Below are positions 34,193-44,688 of a stretch of DNA of 64,000 bases, one piece after another. A program made the position numbers and the translations under genes. A model generated the notes under the pieces. The model was not told the origin of the DNA. It saw only the letters and a program-made list of their open reading frames with translations, and did not search any database. The number at the start of each line of letters is the position of its first letter. Within the stretch, counting starts at the first letter, position 1. The stretch comes from Rhynchosporium graminicola (Eukaryota; Ascomycota; Leotiomycetes; Helotiales; Ploettnerulaceae), in assembly GCA_900074885.1 (NCBI GenBank), contig FJUW01000033.1:945041-1009040 (forward strand), given 5' to 3'.

Positions 34193-35199
34193 ATGGCACA
34201 AACACGTCTTGAGGTTATTCGAGATGTGTACGACGCTCGTGCTCAATTCCGCAAGCATTGAAGGGTGCCTTTCTAAGCCGCGGGCACACTGTCATCTCAA
34301 AGATCTGCGACATATCAAATTCCGATCCGTGACTTGGACAAGGACAACGGCGAAGATGGTACAAGTGATCTTACGAAGCTCGAGCTTCAAGTTTCTTCAA
34401 CTGCTGTCTCTCTCCGGTAACAAAGTTCTCGACCTGGGCTGTGGTGCAGGTGGAACCGCAATCCAGCTGCATGAGTAGTCGCACCGTCGGCATCAGTCAT
34501 TGCTCTTGGTATCAGTCCTGCAATTCTCAGCATCGTGAGAACCAGGGCCGAGAAGGAAGGCTACGTATTACATTTCTGGGGCATGACATCGAACACTTGA
34601 CTGGACTAGATGGAGTTGAAGACGGAACACTTAAAGTCATCGTTTGCGCCTCTGCAATGGTCTTCTTAAAGGATTCAATTGCGTGCGTTCAGAAGTGGGC
34701 CAAGCCGCTGAAGACAGGAGGAAAGCTGATCTTTAATGCTCAAACATATGATAGTATGATTCTTGGCCGTTGCTTTGACGTCGTCAAGCAAGAGCTGAAT
34801 ATGTTCATACTCTACGGCAGTGAGACTGCTTCAGGAACACTCGAAGATGTCAGGCAGATACTGGCTGGGGCTAGACTGGGCAGTCGTCAAAGTCATGTCA
34901 GCAGAAGCTAAGCAGAGTTCAAGCTGTGCCAGAATGTTGGGAGACTAAGGTCAATAAGGGGGGCGACCTCTTTGAAGGCTTCTTGGACGATGATTCGGGT
35001 AAGGAATGGGACGAGGTAAGCTCCACGAATATCTCGTTCCTTGAACATTTTGAAGTTTGCTCTCTAATGGATAAAGTAGCCTGGTGTAAAAGAAAGAGCT
35101 AAAGATAGCTTCTACCGGGAACTGGCCAAGAGGGCCAAGGAAAACGGGAAGGTTAAGTCTTATTGCAGCTTCAATGTGGCTATAGAGGTCAAAGTCTGA
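34193..35199 (+). pseudogene. decayed class I SAM-dependent methyltransferase gene
   Basis: Pieces of one methyltransferase lie in order but in different frames: MAQTRLEVIRDVYDARAQF (from ATG 34193), the SAM-binding motif I KVLDLGCGAGGTAIQLHE (to 34476), then after a shift VVAPSASVIALGISPAILSIVRTRAEKEGY, then after a second shift ITFLGHDIEHL, KVIVCASAMVFLKD and LKTGGKLIFNAQ. The C-terminal part continues past a stop, through KVNKGGDLFEGF, a good intron (about GTAAGC at 35016 to TAG at 35080), to FNVAIEV and a stop at 35199. At least two frameshifts break conserved blocks and cannot be explained by introns. So it is a pseudogene, or a gene hit by assembly indels. Substrate unknown. Confidence 0.75.
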
Positions 35200-36418
35200 C
35201 CGGCTCCTGGTCCCTTATTTATGTTCATACGCTAGATGTTATACGGTATTGGTGGATAAATTGGAATCCGACGTTGCGGAACAATAACAGTTTGTGATAT
35301 TGTCAGAAATACTCATGAGACATTGATAGACATAGATAGCTACCTAATCTGAAGTCAACATTGCTATAGTAGTCTGGGAAACAAAAGTCTATCATCAGCC
35401 CTGATTCTATTGTCAATACCTTCCACTGTTTTCATATTGTTTCCGTCAGTATTAGGATATAGCTATTAATCAAACACTAGGGCGAAAGTGAGAACAGCTG
35501 TCTTATTCCTCATCTATTGGCTGTACTGCTCAAGCTATCGGTAACCTGAGCAAGGGAACCCAGATGTTTAGTCTTCTAATCGGGAAGGTTTTTTCGATAC
35601 ATAGCATTCATTAGGTAGGTCCAATGGATGAACCCTCTAAGTTCAAGGCCACATTAATTGCAAACAATTAGTGTTCAGTAGGAAGTAGAGTCCCGGTCGA
35701 AGCCGCTACAGTTCATGTCCGGTGAAGAGACTAAGCGAGGTACCAGACCTCTGTGGTCAGCTTCGAATAAATAGTAAGTAATGTCCTAAAACACTTTCAT
35801 GACTATAGGTGATTGCTTAAGCAAAGTCATATAACAACTTGGTGAGTTTGAGCATCATTTTATTACATGTCATTTCGTATTCTTGTGGCGTTGAATTGGT
35901 TCGAGCTTCACCGGAGACAAATTTGGTCGGCCTACAGTGCTTCTCGTAACGGAAGGATACAGAATTTTTAAAGTTGATCCCGCTTTTACACGATACTTTA
36001 CGGACATTCAGCCCGCGAAAGCATGATACTCAATATCTTCTTTCGGGTTCTGAGCAAAGTAAGTATCACGACTTGTGATCTCAATATTTCAGCATCAAGA
36101 CATGCATAATCAAAGTATGCGGGACTTTGACGCCTGATGACGGGTTGGCCAATGTAAGGTTGTGCAAGGCGCGAGGAAGATTGGGCATGGCCACGAAACT
36201 GTTCAAAAGATTGATAGATGACCGAAGTCATAGTAAGATACACACGTCAGCAGGAGTGTCACTTGATCCGAAGCTGCTCCATAGCCCAACCAAGTCTTTC
36301 ATCTCAGCAATGCAGAAGTGGTGATATTGCCTTCTCAGAATCAGATATTATACATGCTTGATTTCATATCGCCCCCAGATGTAACGCACGCATCCCTCCA
36401 AACATGCATCATAACCTC
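35200..36418. other. intergenic, about 1.2 kb
   Basis: Contains repeat copy B (listed separately). A short inverted pair TGTTAT..ATAACA lies near 35237-35289. No supported gene; the 81-codon minus ORF at 35998-36243 has no motif. Confidence 0.4.
35775..35940. repeat. diverged dispersed repeat, copy B
   Basis: Partner of 14060-14200: GTCCTAAAACAC (about 35782), CAAAGTCATATAACAACTTGGTGA (about 35823), AGCTTCACCGGAGACAAA (about 35907), same order and strand. Overall alignment outside these blocks is weak. Confidence 0.4.
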
Positions 36419-37049
36419 CTAGTACTGCTTAGCAGCCTGTTGGCACGCCTTCTGTAAGCACACGTCCGTTAGCATTCTTTTATCCCATCCACGTCTACAA
36501 TCGCCAGCTTGTAGACACTTACCAATTGCTCCAAGTACCATCCGCAAATCTGCATATTCCCTTGGTTTTCGTCAAGGCATTTCGTGAACGATTTTGCGTC
36601 TACTTCGCAACTCTGTCCCCAACTATTGTTCTGCTGGGTCTCGTTTCCCTGTGCAGCGACGCCATTTTGCTGCGGAGCTTGCTCGGCGGCTGGGGCTTCA
36701 CCTCGTCCGCCAAATAGCATATTGGAGAGGCCGTGGCCGGCTGCTACACCCCTACTTTTTGTTAGTACATAGTGTCACGGAGAGAAGGAGAGGAGAAGGC
36801 ACAATAGAAGGGAGAGGGAATGGTAATGGTAAATAGGGAGATTTACATAGCAGTCGATGCGATGTTTCCGAGCATGCTGCCACCGCCGGAGCTCTGCTGG
36901 GCTGGAGCTGGAGGTGCTGCTGGGCGGGTCGCAGGAGGATAGGCCGCTGTGGTAGCTGGTCTAGTTTGTTGGGGGGCAACTTGTCTTTGGGGAGCAGTTG
37001 GGCGAGATGGGGCACGTCCACCACCACCGGATCTGGATTGGCGAGGCAT
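36419..37049 (-). CDS. MIX17: MIX17 / CHCHD2-CHCHD10 family twin CX9C protein
   Basis: Predicted 154-residue mitochondrial intermembrane-space protein of the CHCHD2/10 family, imported by the MIA40 disulfide relay. Exons 37049-36847, 36751-36523, 36451-36419; introns 95 nt (with a perfect TACTAAC) and 71 nt. The N-terminus is Arg/Ser/Pro/Gln-rich (MPRQSRSGGGGRAPSRPTAP). The central hydrophobic Gly/Ala region spans GSMLGNIASTAMGVAAGHGLS across intron 1. The CHCH domain follows WGQSCEVDAKSFTKC, then CLDENQGNMQIC and C-G-W-Y-L-E-Q-L-K-A-C, giving two CX9C pairs; the final Cys is only supplied by the 33-nt last exon (KACQQAAKQY). Length and motifs fit the family. Confidence 0.95.
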
Positions 37050-37733
37050 TTTGATAAGTTTGTACTTGTGGTTTGTTGTTTGTAGTTTGGAAGTTGGAGT
37101 GGTTGGGATTGTTGAAGAAGAGAGGCAAGCACTCGAGCATCAAATTGAAGCTCTCCTCGGCTCGGATTAAACTCTTAGCGTGCCCCCATTTCATTGGCTG
37201 AGAGGAGGCAACTCATTTTCTCGGGCATTCTACAGTATCATCAGCTCAAACGAGAAGTGCAAGTCCATGTCAATAAATGCAATGCAGATCTTTTCAACTA
37301 TAAAGTAATAATTGAGCTTAAACCCTAGGTATGGGACATGGAAAGGGACATGTATTCTTTGAAACTTGGACCTTCCCAAATTCTCGGCCATATATCGCAA
37401 TTACCAACGAGTAATACAGAAGGTAAATAATTCTGTCGACAAATCAACATGTCTAGAAGAAAAGTGCACTGGGTTCATGCTTAGTCGCAGCAACAGACTG
37501 CTTGCTTAACCTAAGAAGAGCCAAACCATGTTCTTCGGGATGCTGCAGCAAATTTACAGATCATTAATTTTCCACTTTTCCGGGCATACCACCCAACTCC
37601 ATGTAAATGCCACGAATGAAACCTCAACGCCAAAGCAGTGCCCTCAACTCAGGCTACCGTAAAACGCCACGCTAGTTGTTCTTCGTGGCCGTTAAACCGC
37701 CCTCACTCAAAGTTCAATCCCTTGAGATGCAAC
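37050..37733. other. intergenic between MIX17 and LRP1
   Basis: 684 nt, promoter of MIX17 and 3' flank of LRP1, both on the minus strand. Nothing further seen. Confidence 0.4.
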
Positions 37734-38552
37734 CTACTCCTTGCCCATCTTCTTCGTCTTTATTGACCGCTTTTGCTTCGTAGCCTTCTTCCCTTCCTTC
37801 GATGATTTCGACTTCTCAGCCTTCTTCTCGCTCTGTTCCGATGTTTCTGCAGGTGTAGAAGTGCCCGAAGTTGATCTGGATTCCGTGCTTTTGGTCTTAC
37901 GCTTCTTCTTGGACACCACTGGCTTAGCTACGGCTTCTGAAGCAGATTGGGAGTCTGAATCCGATGAATCTGTATCTTCCTCTGCAGCTACCTCCGCCTT
38001 TCTCTTCTTGTTAAGATCCTTGGTAGACTCAGGAAACTTGATGTGTGCCTTTGCCCTCTCTTTTGCTATTTGTTCCGCGCGTGCCAGATCGTACTTGTCG
38101 TTACCGGCCTAGAATTAATCAGAAACTCCCCACATCGGAATAATATCAATGAACCCACCAAGCCAGCTTTGATAAATCTTGCAGCCGCAGCCTTGTCCAC
38201 TGCCGTATTTCTCACTGGGGGTGTCTCGATGTTCTTGATCTTGTCGAAGTACTGCTTGACCCGGGTGAGTTCTTTGAAAACCTGATGCTCACGCGCATTA
38301 ACGCCATTAAGCCGCAGATATGCTGGATAAATGATTAGAAACATGCCATAATTTCGAGAGTATGAGCTTACAGAATATCATAGACTCAATTGCATAGGTG
38401 ACCAGAACGTATAGCTTGGCCTTGTCTAGCAAGGGCAACTTTGAAGCTGTCTCTGAGAGCGCAGTCTTCAGCAAAGGTTGAAGGGACGCCTCGAGATCAT
38501 CCATCTCGTCATCTATTGTCTCTAGAAGAGACATCACCTTGGTTGAGTCCAT
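37734..38552 (-). CDS. LRP1: exosome cofactor LRP1/RRP47 (C1D family)
   Basis: Predicted 239-residue nuclear RNA-binding cofactor of the Rrp6 exosome exonuclease (yeast Rrp47/Lrp1, human C1D). Exons 38552-38372, 38322-38159, 38108-37734; introns 49 and 50 nt. The Sas10/C1D domain covers about residues 5-115: LLETIDDEMDDLEASLQPLL, KLPLLDKAKLYVLVTYAIES, then across intron 1 SYLRLNGVNAREHQVFKEL, VKQYFDKIKNIE and AARFIKAGL. The tail from about 135 is Lys/Ser/Glu-rich with KKKRK-type nuclear localisation signals, as in fungal orthologues. It ends KKMGKE. Confidence 0.93.
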
Positions 38553-39323
38553 AATCTTCGATTGTATTATGGATCTGGCGGAAGTGTAATTCTTCGTCGA
38601 TCAGAAGGCTGAGGCTGATGAGAATGTCAATATCTTTGAACTCCCGGGCCGAAAAGCATACCGAAGTTCGGCTCAAATCCGCTTACTTAAAACACTCCAT
38701 GATTCGCTAGGCGCGGCTTCCATACATGGCTCTCGCTCTCTCTCTTACTAAGCATTCTATGGCTCATGCTCATCTACAAGGATCAATGCTCAAGGGTGAT
38801 GATCGAGTTGACTTTTTTGTCTTTGCGCCTACACTTGAACTGCTACTCGCGGCATCAGGAGGAGCAAACATTCGCCTCTTTTGTTGACTATTGACGCCAT
38901 CGCCATCGCCCATTGACCAGTCGAGTCACGAGCTAGTGGTCGCTAGACTCTGTACATTAATCGAGTACTGTACAGTACAACACCGTACCTTGACCTCGAC
39001 ATTGCCTTCCGATTTCAATCAACAGTCAGTCGATTGCTCGATCATCCTTGATCAAAGCAACATTCACCACGAACCCTTCCAAACGAAAGGGAGTACCTTC
39101 AATCACGAACATAAACACGAATACAAGCGAGCGAACGACTGCATCTATATCTTCTTGTACATCTGGTTGCATAGCTTTAACCCTTCAATCCATCTCCTAT
39201 CTGTATGTTTACATAGAAGGAATCTTGTCTTTTCTTCCGTCCGGTACACATCACATCAAACCAGTGCGGGCGGCCTGGTTCTAGTTATCACGTTTGCCAT
39301 GAGTCGATTTTAATAACCATTGA
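38553..39323. other. divergent promoter region LRP1 / PanE-like gene
   Basis: About 770 nt. The only + strand ATGs near the next gene (39203, 39299) are followed within a few codons by stops. An ORF at 38891-39313 starts from TTG and looks like untranslated leader. Confidence 0.4.
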
Positions 39324-41453
39324 GAATCGTTCATCCTGTCTCTTTCAACTTGCGGTCGACCGCTGTTGCGGGTGTTTCGAAGGATACCTCGTAACGAGAT
39401 ATGGCGCTACAATAGCCTTTGTGAGGGCCGGGTGGCCAGGCGCTCTTTTCTTTCACACGATGGAGATTATTGGTGGCCGAGAAGGAAGGGTGAGCACCGA
39501 GGGAAGTGTGTGCGCAAGTTGGGCAGCATTGGGGAAGCTTCGGCGCGGGAATATGGCGTTCAGGCTGTGGAAAGAAGAGCGTTCGAAGGGCCAGAGAAGA
39601 GACGCGCTGTGGCGGAAGATACGGGTGCGAAGACAGATAAACACGAGGACAGTGTAGCGGAGTTTCGTCTGGACGGGAGTCCTTCAACGCCGAATGATTA
39701 CATTTCAGTGGCGGGGGGAGAGGTTGGAGCACAAGAACCAGAACGAGACATCGAAGCCACCGCACTACAACACCAGAGACAAGGCACAAGATGGTTTCAC
39801 CCTGTGGCACTCACTTCGGAAGAGGTCGAAGTTGGGGATGAATCAGATACTCCTGTCTCGGACCAACCTATCTTGGCGGCCATAGAAGAGCATAATCAAC
39901 TAGAAGAAGGCGATGCTCACTCAGCAGATTCGAGAGCTACGTCCTTAATCACGGACACGGAAGATGGCATCCAGGATGATTTGCAAGACATCGAAGAGGT
40001 TGATAGTAAGGTTAGCCAGAGTCTGCCGAGCTTCGAGGAGATTCCACCAGCACAAGAAAATTCAGACACTGCAGATTCATCAGTTGCACTTCCAGCCACA
40101 AACCCAGGACAAGATACGCATAACGCAGCGCAGGATATCAGAGCCAGCGGTGCAGAGGCCACCCAGATATCCCGGGATTCTGAGCGTGGCCCAAGAGACA
40201 ATCCTGAAATTTCTGAATCGATGGACTTCTTGAACGACAAAAGCTCAAGGTTGGACCTGGATTCGCAAGCACGGCTCGAGCTCGAACAAGCGCCTATCAA
40301 TCGTACTATCCATATTTTGGGCTTAGCTGCTGCCGGTAAATATATTGCACACTCGATAGCCAGCCTTCCATTTGCTCCGCCCGTCACTTTACTGATGCAT
40401 CGTCCATTGATGATGCAGCTTTGGCACGACGAGGGAGCGGCAATACGTGTGATGAAGGGCGAAAAGCTCAAAACTCAAAGCAATTTTCACATCGAGTCTT
40501 CAGCCGATTTTGGCGATGGGGAAGCGCCACAACGATATCCAGGGTTCGGGCCAAATCTTGAACATACTGCAGAGCCCCCAACATACCCTATTGATACTTT
40601 GATCGTTACGACAGAATCATACAGGACAGTATCGGCACTGCGTGCCGTGAAAAATCGCCTCAGGAAAGGCTCCATTGTGTTTCTGGTCAATGATGGCTTG
40701 GGTCTCGCGGAGAAGCTCAACGAGACAGTTTTCACTGATCCCAGCTATAGACCAATATACATCCTTGGTAATATGACGCATACGCTGCAGTCAACTGAAC
40801 GTCAATACACCCTGATTGCAAAGAAAATTGGACGTCTAGAATGCTCCAAGCTCCCCCAAGTATTAGTCAGTCGAAGAGAACGATGGGATGCTCCAGTCAT
40901 TATACGAGAAGATTATAGCTGGAACCCTTACGCAAGTCACCTCGTAGGGACTCTAGCGCGAACCCCTGAACTTTGCACATTGACGCTTGGTCATAAGTGG
41001 TTTATCGAGAAGCGATTAGAAGATCTCGCAGCTGGTGCTGTCATTGGACCTCTCTCCGTATTGTTTGATTGCTCCAACGATCTTCTTCTGTACAACTACA
41101 GCGCTTCTCAGATCATGAAGCCTCTGATTGCAGAGATTTCCCGGGTCATACGCAATCTTCCAGAACTCCAGTCATTTGACAACTTGGATAAGAGGTTCAA
41201 TGTCAAGAGACTGAACGCTATCATCACATCGAAGATCATGAAGACCGGCAACAATACCTCGACGATGCTACAGAGGGTACGAGCTGGTCACAGGACAGAC
41301 ATCGATTACTTCAACGGATATATCGAGCGCCGAGCAAGAGAACTACGCATCTATACACCACGGAATCATATGATAATCGATATGGTGAAGGGCAAGGGTC
41401 AAGCCAGGAGTAGGGAAATCAACAACTATATACCATTTCAGGACAGATATTAG
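39324..41453 (+). CDS. ApbA/PanE-like (ketopantoate reductase fold) protein, start unclear
   Basis: The open frame runs from 39324 (after a stop at 39321-39323) to the TAG at 41453. Its C-terminal 400 residues resemble the ApbA/PanE family: NRTIHILGLAAAGKYIAHSI (Rossmann dinucleotide site, from about 40300), PVTLLMHRPLMMQLW, TLIVTTESYRTVSALRAVKNRL, GSIVFLVNDGLGLAEKLNE, PIYILGNMTHTLQ, then a helical C-terminal domain. In fungi such proteins include the cytochrome-b translation factor CBS2-like group, so a mitochondrial role is possible. The first 300 codons are acidic and disordered, after an Arg-rich start (LLRVFRRIPRNEIWRYN) that looks like a presequence. There is no ATG in this frame before 40222 (MDFLNDK). 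Either a short 5' exon, a non-AUG start, or the 40222 ATG is used; a spliced start at ATG 39460 is one option. The end is certain, the start is not. Confidence 0.65.
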   Translation, partial: ESFILSLSTCGRPLLRVFRRIPRNEIWRYNSLCEGRVARRSFLSHDGDYWWPRRKGEHRGKCVRKLGSIGEASAREYGVQAVERRAFEGPEKRRAVAEDTGAKTDKHEDSVAEFRLDGSPSTPNDYISVAGGEVGAQEPERDIEATALQHQRQGTRWFHPVALTSEEVEVGDESDTPVSDQPILAAIEEHNQLEEGDAHSADSRATSLITDTEDGIQDDLQDIEEVDSKVSQSLPSFEEIPPAQENSDTADSSVALPATNPGQDTHNAAQDIRASGAEATQISRDSERGPRDNPEISESMDFLNDKSSRLDLDSQARLELEQAPINRTIHILGLAAAGKYIAHSIASLPFAPPVTLLMHRPLMMQLWHDEGAAIRVMKGEKLKTQSNFHIESSADFGDGEAPQRYPGFGPNLEHTAEPPTYPIDTLIVTTESYRTVSALRAVKNRLRKGSIVFLVNDGLGLAEKLNETVFTDPSYRPIYILGNMTHTLQSTERQYTLIAKKIGRLECSKLPQVLVSRRERWDAPVIIREDYSWNPYASHLVGTLARTPELCTLTLGHKWFIEKRLEDLAAGAVIGPLSVLFDCSNDLLLYNYSASQIMKPLIAEISRVIRNLPELQSFDNLDKRFNVKRLNAIITSKIMKTGNNTSTMLQRVRAGHRTDIDYFNGYIERRARELRIYTPRNHMIIDMVKGKGQARSREINNYIPFQDRY

Positions 41454-41931
41454 AGGTTGAGGGTTATGGGGCTTGTAAGCTTCGAGTTATATGCTTGTGT
41501 ATAATGTTGATCTGTATAATACAATTAGATTCGAGCGATGAGCGTTATGAAGTGGCGTCTATTGCAGCTTAAAGCAATGGAAATATGTGTCTGTGCCACT
41601 CCAATTCCTTTATCTTTAAAAGAATCTCGCCTTGCGAAGTGAGAAGAGGTCAGTAGCGATGTCACCGGATCCGTCGATCTCTTTATCAGACTCGATAATA
41701 CCACGACGCACGCATACATCGAAATCTTTGTCCCAAGTATTGCTTTGTGATCACAGCGAATATGTGTCTCTCGTCGTGTCGAACCCCCAGGAGAAAACAC
41801 TGCCGTATCACTACAACAGGTTCTTTCTCGAGAAGGCTCCCTACAATTGATTTGCTGCAGATCTCAAGTTCAACGTTTCTGAGCTTCAAACTCGGTTTTA
41901 CGACGAAACCCCCTTCCAAGCTTTCTGAAGT
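41454..41931. other. short intergenic region
   Basis: 478 nt between two co-directional genes. ORFs on both strands are shadows. No signal recognised. Confidence 0.4.
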
Positions 41932-44010
41932 ATGTCAGACGACAATGACTTCTTTGGATCGCCATCTCCCTCACCTAGGGATCGAGATCCAGCTTCGCCA
42001 GAGAGTCAAAGCTCGGGAGGATACGATAACTGTGAACGAGAAGAAATCGACACCGGTGCCCCATCTATGGAGCTCCAAGCAGCTGATGGTATTGATTCAT
42101 CTGAGTCTAACACTGGGCCTCAAATCCCAGGGCTCAATGAATTCGCATACGGAGAAATCAGTCCTCGCACCGCTCCTCCCTCGTTCCGAGCAGTCAACGA
42201 TACCATTCTTACTGAGCCCGAAAAAGCTGAAGAATCAGTAGGACAGCTAGCTGAGCAAGATCATGGAAGTGACAACACCATTGATACTGCCTCTGCCTCT
42301 GCCTCTACCGTAGACATCGAAGCAGATACGGAAAGAAATTCTCCAGAATTTAAGATTGGGGAAAGTCTCGCAGTTCGACCACCACAGAATGGGGAGATCA
42401 TAGAGAATGGTGTTGGTGATGGAGGGCTCCTGTCTCCATCAATGCAGTCATCGACCTCTGCTAGGGAGACATTGCCTGTTGAGGTCGAAATACAAAGCGA
42501 AGACTCTGATGATTCAGACGATGAAGGTCCTTCAACATACGAGAAAGGTAAATGGACAGAAACCGACCATATTACACCGGACCCATCAGGTGACAGCACA
42601 GTCTCAGGCGCCTCAGCAAGAACTGATGACGAACCCGTCGATAATCGACCAAGCTCCGTCGACGAAGAGACTCGTGCGCTAGTCGACCGAGACCTCGAAG
42701 TTGAGATCCTCGTTGTAAAAAGTGAAGAAGAACGAGCTGCAGAAGCCAGATCAGCCAGATTGGAAATCCAAGCTTTAGAAGAAGATTCTACTCCCCTTCC
42801 TCCAGTCGTAGCACCCACACGAGCAAATACTTCGATAACCATAGCGACCCCAGTCATTTCTCCACCAGTCATTCTATCCGGAACACCACCATTAGATGCT
42901 AATCTAGCCAGTGCAGTTACAATTGCTCCTCCAGCAACTGTAGATAGGATACCAGCAAGTTCTTCTCCAGCCGAACGAAAACAGATCGCAGCCCTAATTT
43001 CACAATTGAAACCTCAAGCAGATATCCTGGGGGAAGCAGAACCGGAGCAAGATAGAGCCCAGCGTCCAACAAGAGGCCTTGAACGTCCAGTCCAAAAAGC
43101 AGGTAACCCAAAGACATTCAAAATCGTTCGTTTGATTGAAAATACGGACAAGACAGGCAACAATATCCCTTCCGCCATAAGGCTTAGAACACATTACTTC
43201 GACGTTGATTTCGGCGATTTCCTCCTCGATCTCAGCGGTCCCAGAGCTGAAATCGCGCAAGTGAGGAATTATGCTGGACAGGAAAGATATGTGCCGAGAA
43301 GAATGCTGCAGGATAAATATCAGCCGTGGGATATCCCTGCTACGACGAAGGTTGTTGAGAATGGAGTACCGTTGCCGTTGATGTTTGTCAGGGAGGAGAT
43401 CAGCGCTGATGAAACCGAGGGGATGGTACCTTTTGAAGAAGAAGAGCCGGTTATGGTTATGGATGAGTTGAGTGGGGATGCATTGCAAAGGGTTACGGCA
43501 ACGGATTATGAGCGGAAAGCCGGGAGTTTTACTCTCGCACATTTGGAGAGGAAGCTTGAGCGGCCGTGGAACATTCTGGTTGATAAGGAGGCGTTGAAGG
43601 CTGCTTGGGCGAAGAAGGCGGCCCCGAAATTGCCAAAGGGGAAGGAGACTGGGAAGGGGAAGAAAAGGAAGAGAAGCGTGGACGGTGAACATGGAGATGT
43701 TAGTGGTGAGGAAGTTGGCACTGATGACGATAGTGCAGGTGAACGGCTGAGTAAGAAACCTAAGACTAAGAAAGCTACAACGAAGAAAGGTGCGAAAGCC
43801 GTGGTAAAGAAGGATAAGAAAGGAGGCGTCATCGTTGGTGATAAGTCTACCAGTAAGAAGTCTTCAGGTAGACGACTTACCGCTGACTCAATGATGGACG
43901 ACAACTTCGCAGACAGCGAAGAAAGCCCGATTGTAACAACGAAAGGGAAAGGCAAAAGATCAGCTGCGAAAATGATTACTGATAAAGGTATCAATAAAAC
44001 CAGGAAATAA
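41932..44010 (+). CDS. large disordered, probably nuclear protein, unknown function
   Basis: Intronless, 692 residues from ATG 41932 (MSDDNDFFGSPSPSPRD). I do not recognise the family. Residues 1-380 are acidic, Ser/Asp/Glu/Pro-rich and low-complexity. A more ordered block lies at about 390-560 (TFKIVRLIENTDKTGNNIPS, YFDVDFGDFLLDL, VRNYAGQERYVPRRML, SFTLAHLERKLERPWNILVD) and looks conserved-type rather than random. The C-terminus is a Lys-rich tail with GKGKKRKRS, KKPKTKKATTKK and similar nuclear-localisation-like clusters. The reading frame continues past the TAA for 23 sensible codons (see findings), suggesting a recent shortening. Nuclear location is inferred from the basic clusters only. 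Confidence 0.8.
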   Translation: MSDDNDFFGSPSPSPRDRDPASPESQSSGGYDNCEREEIDTGAPSMELQAADGIDSSESNTGPQIPGLNEFAYGEISPRTAPPSFRAVNDTILTEPEKAEESVGQLAEQDHGSDNTIDTASASASTVDIEADTERNSPEFKIGESLAVRPPQNGEIIENGVGDGGLLSPSMQSSTSARETLPVEVEIQSEDSDDSDDEGPSTYEKGKWTETDHITPDPSGDSTVSGASARTDDEPVDNRPSSVDEETRALVDRDLEVEILVVKSEEERAAEARSARLEIQALEEDSTPLPPVVAPTRANTSITIATPVISPPVILSGTPPLDANLASAVTIAPPATVDRIPASSSPAERKQIAALISQLKPQADILGEAEPEQDRAQRPTRGLERPVQKAGNPKTFKIVRLIENTDKTGNNIPSAIRLRTHYFDVDFGDFLLDLSGPRAEIAQVRNYAGQERYVPRRMLQDKYQPWDIPATTKVVENGVPLPLMFVREEISADETEGMVPFEEEEPVMVMDELSGDALQRVTATDYERKAGSFTLAHLERKLERPWNILVDKEALKAAWAKKAAPKLPKGKETGKGKKRKRSVDGEHGDVSGEEVGTDDDSAGERLSKKPKTKKATTKKGAKAVVKKDKKGGVIVGDKSTSKKSSGRRLTADSMMDDNFADSEESPIVTTKGKGKRSAAKMITDKGINKTRK

Positions 44011-44688
44011 AGTGTGGCCAAGAAGACAACGACAGCGAAAATGGCTGCGCTTTTAGAGAAAGTGGGTGAAGATTCGGATTAGTCTTGCCAAATCAGGAGA
44101 ATACTGCTGTGTGGTTTGATGGTCTGATTAGATTGATTTTGGGCAAGGAATGGCGAATGAGATCGGAGCTTGAGTCGAGGTAGTAATTACATGCATTATA
44201 GTCAAAGTTTCTCTTCTCAAGTCTATAAACATGTTTAAGCGAGCCTCGACACATACATGTAATTCCATACTCACGTGGCCTGCAAGCTATGTCTCCAACA
44301 AGAAGATTATCCCCACTGTCTGCTGGCCGTAGTAAATCTTCTTTGCTGACATCGGAATCATCCAAATGCCGAAGCGGACTCGTCTTGGAATGTGCTTTGA
44401 AAGATAATCATATGTTTGACCTACACAGACCCCGATGTCTCTCCTACCTCAGAGCCACGGCATCGTTACGAGACACATGACGAACAGCAAGTCGATGGCG
44501 AAGACAGTCTTGTTACACTCAGCGAAAGTGAGCTTATTCAAACCCATAAATACTATAAAGCAGGCCCTATGGAAAGTTAAGAATGTTTATTTGAAAATGC
44601 AAGTAACCCTTTCCTGTCTACCACATGTGTAGAGCCCCCGGATACCAACTCACGGCATCTGGCGCCCGTTTGGGAAACGACATTGAGT
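44011..44688. other. convergent 3' region
   Basis: Between the 3' ends of the disordered protein and the CNNM gene. 44011-44082 is a coding-like continuation of the former. The rest has no supported feature. Confidence 0.4.

Noticed and set aside
35237..35289. Miniature element with TGTTAT/ATAACA ends
   Set aside because: Inverted ends are only six bases and the 53-nt span has no target duplication or second copy visible.
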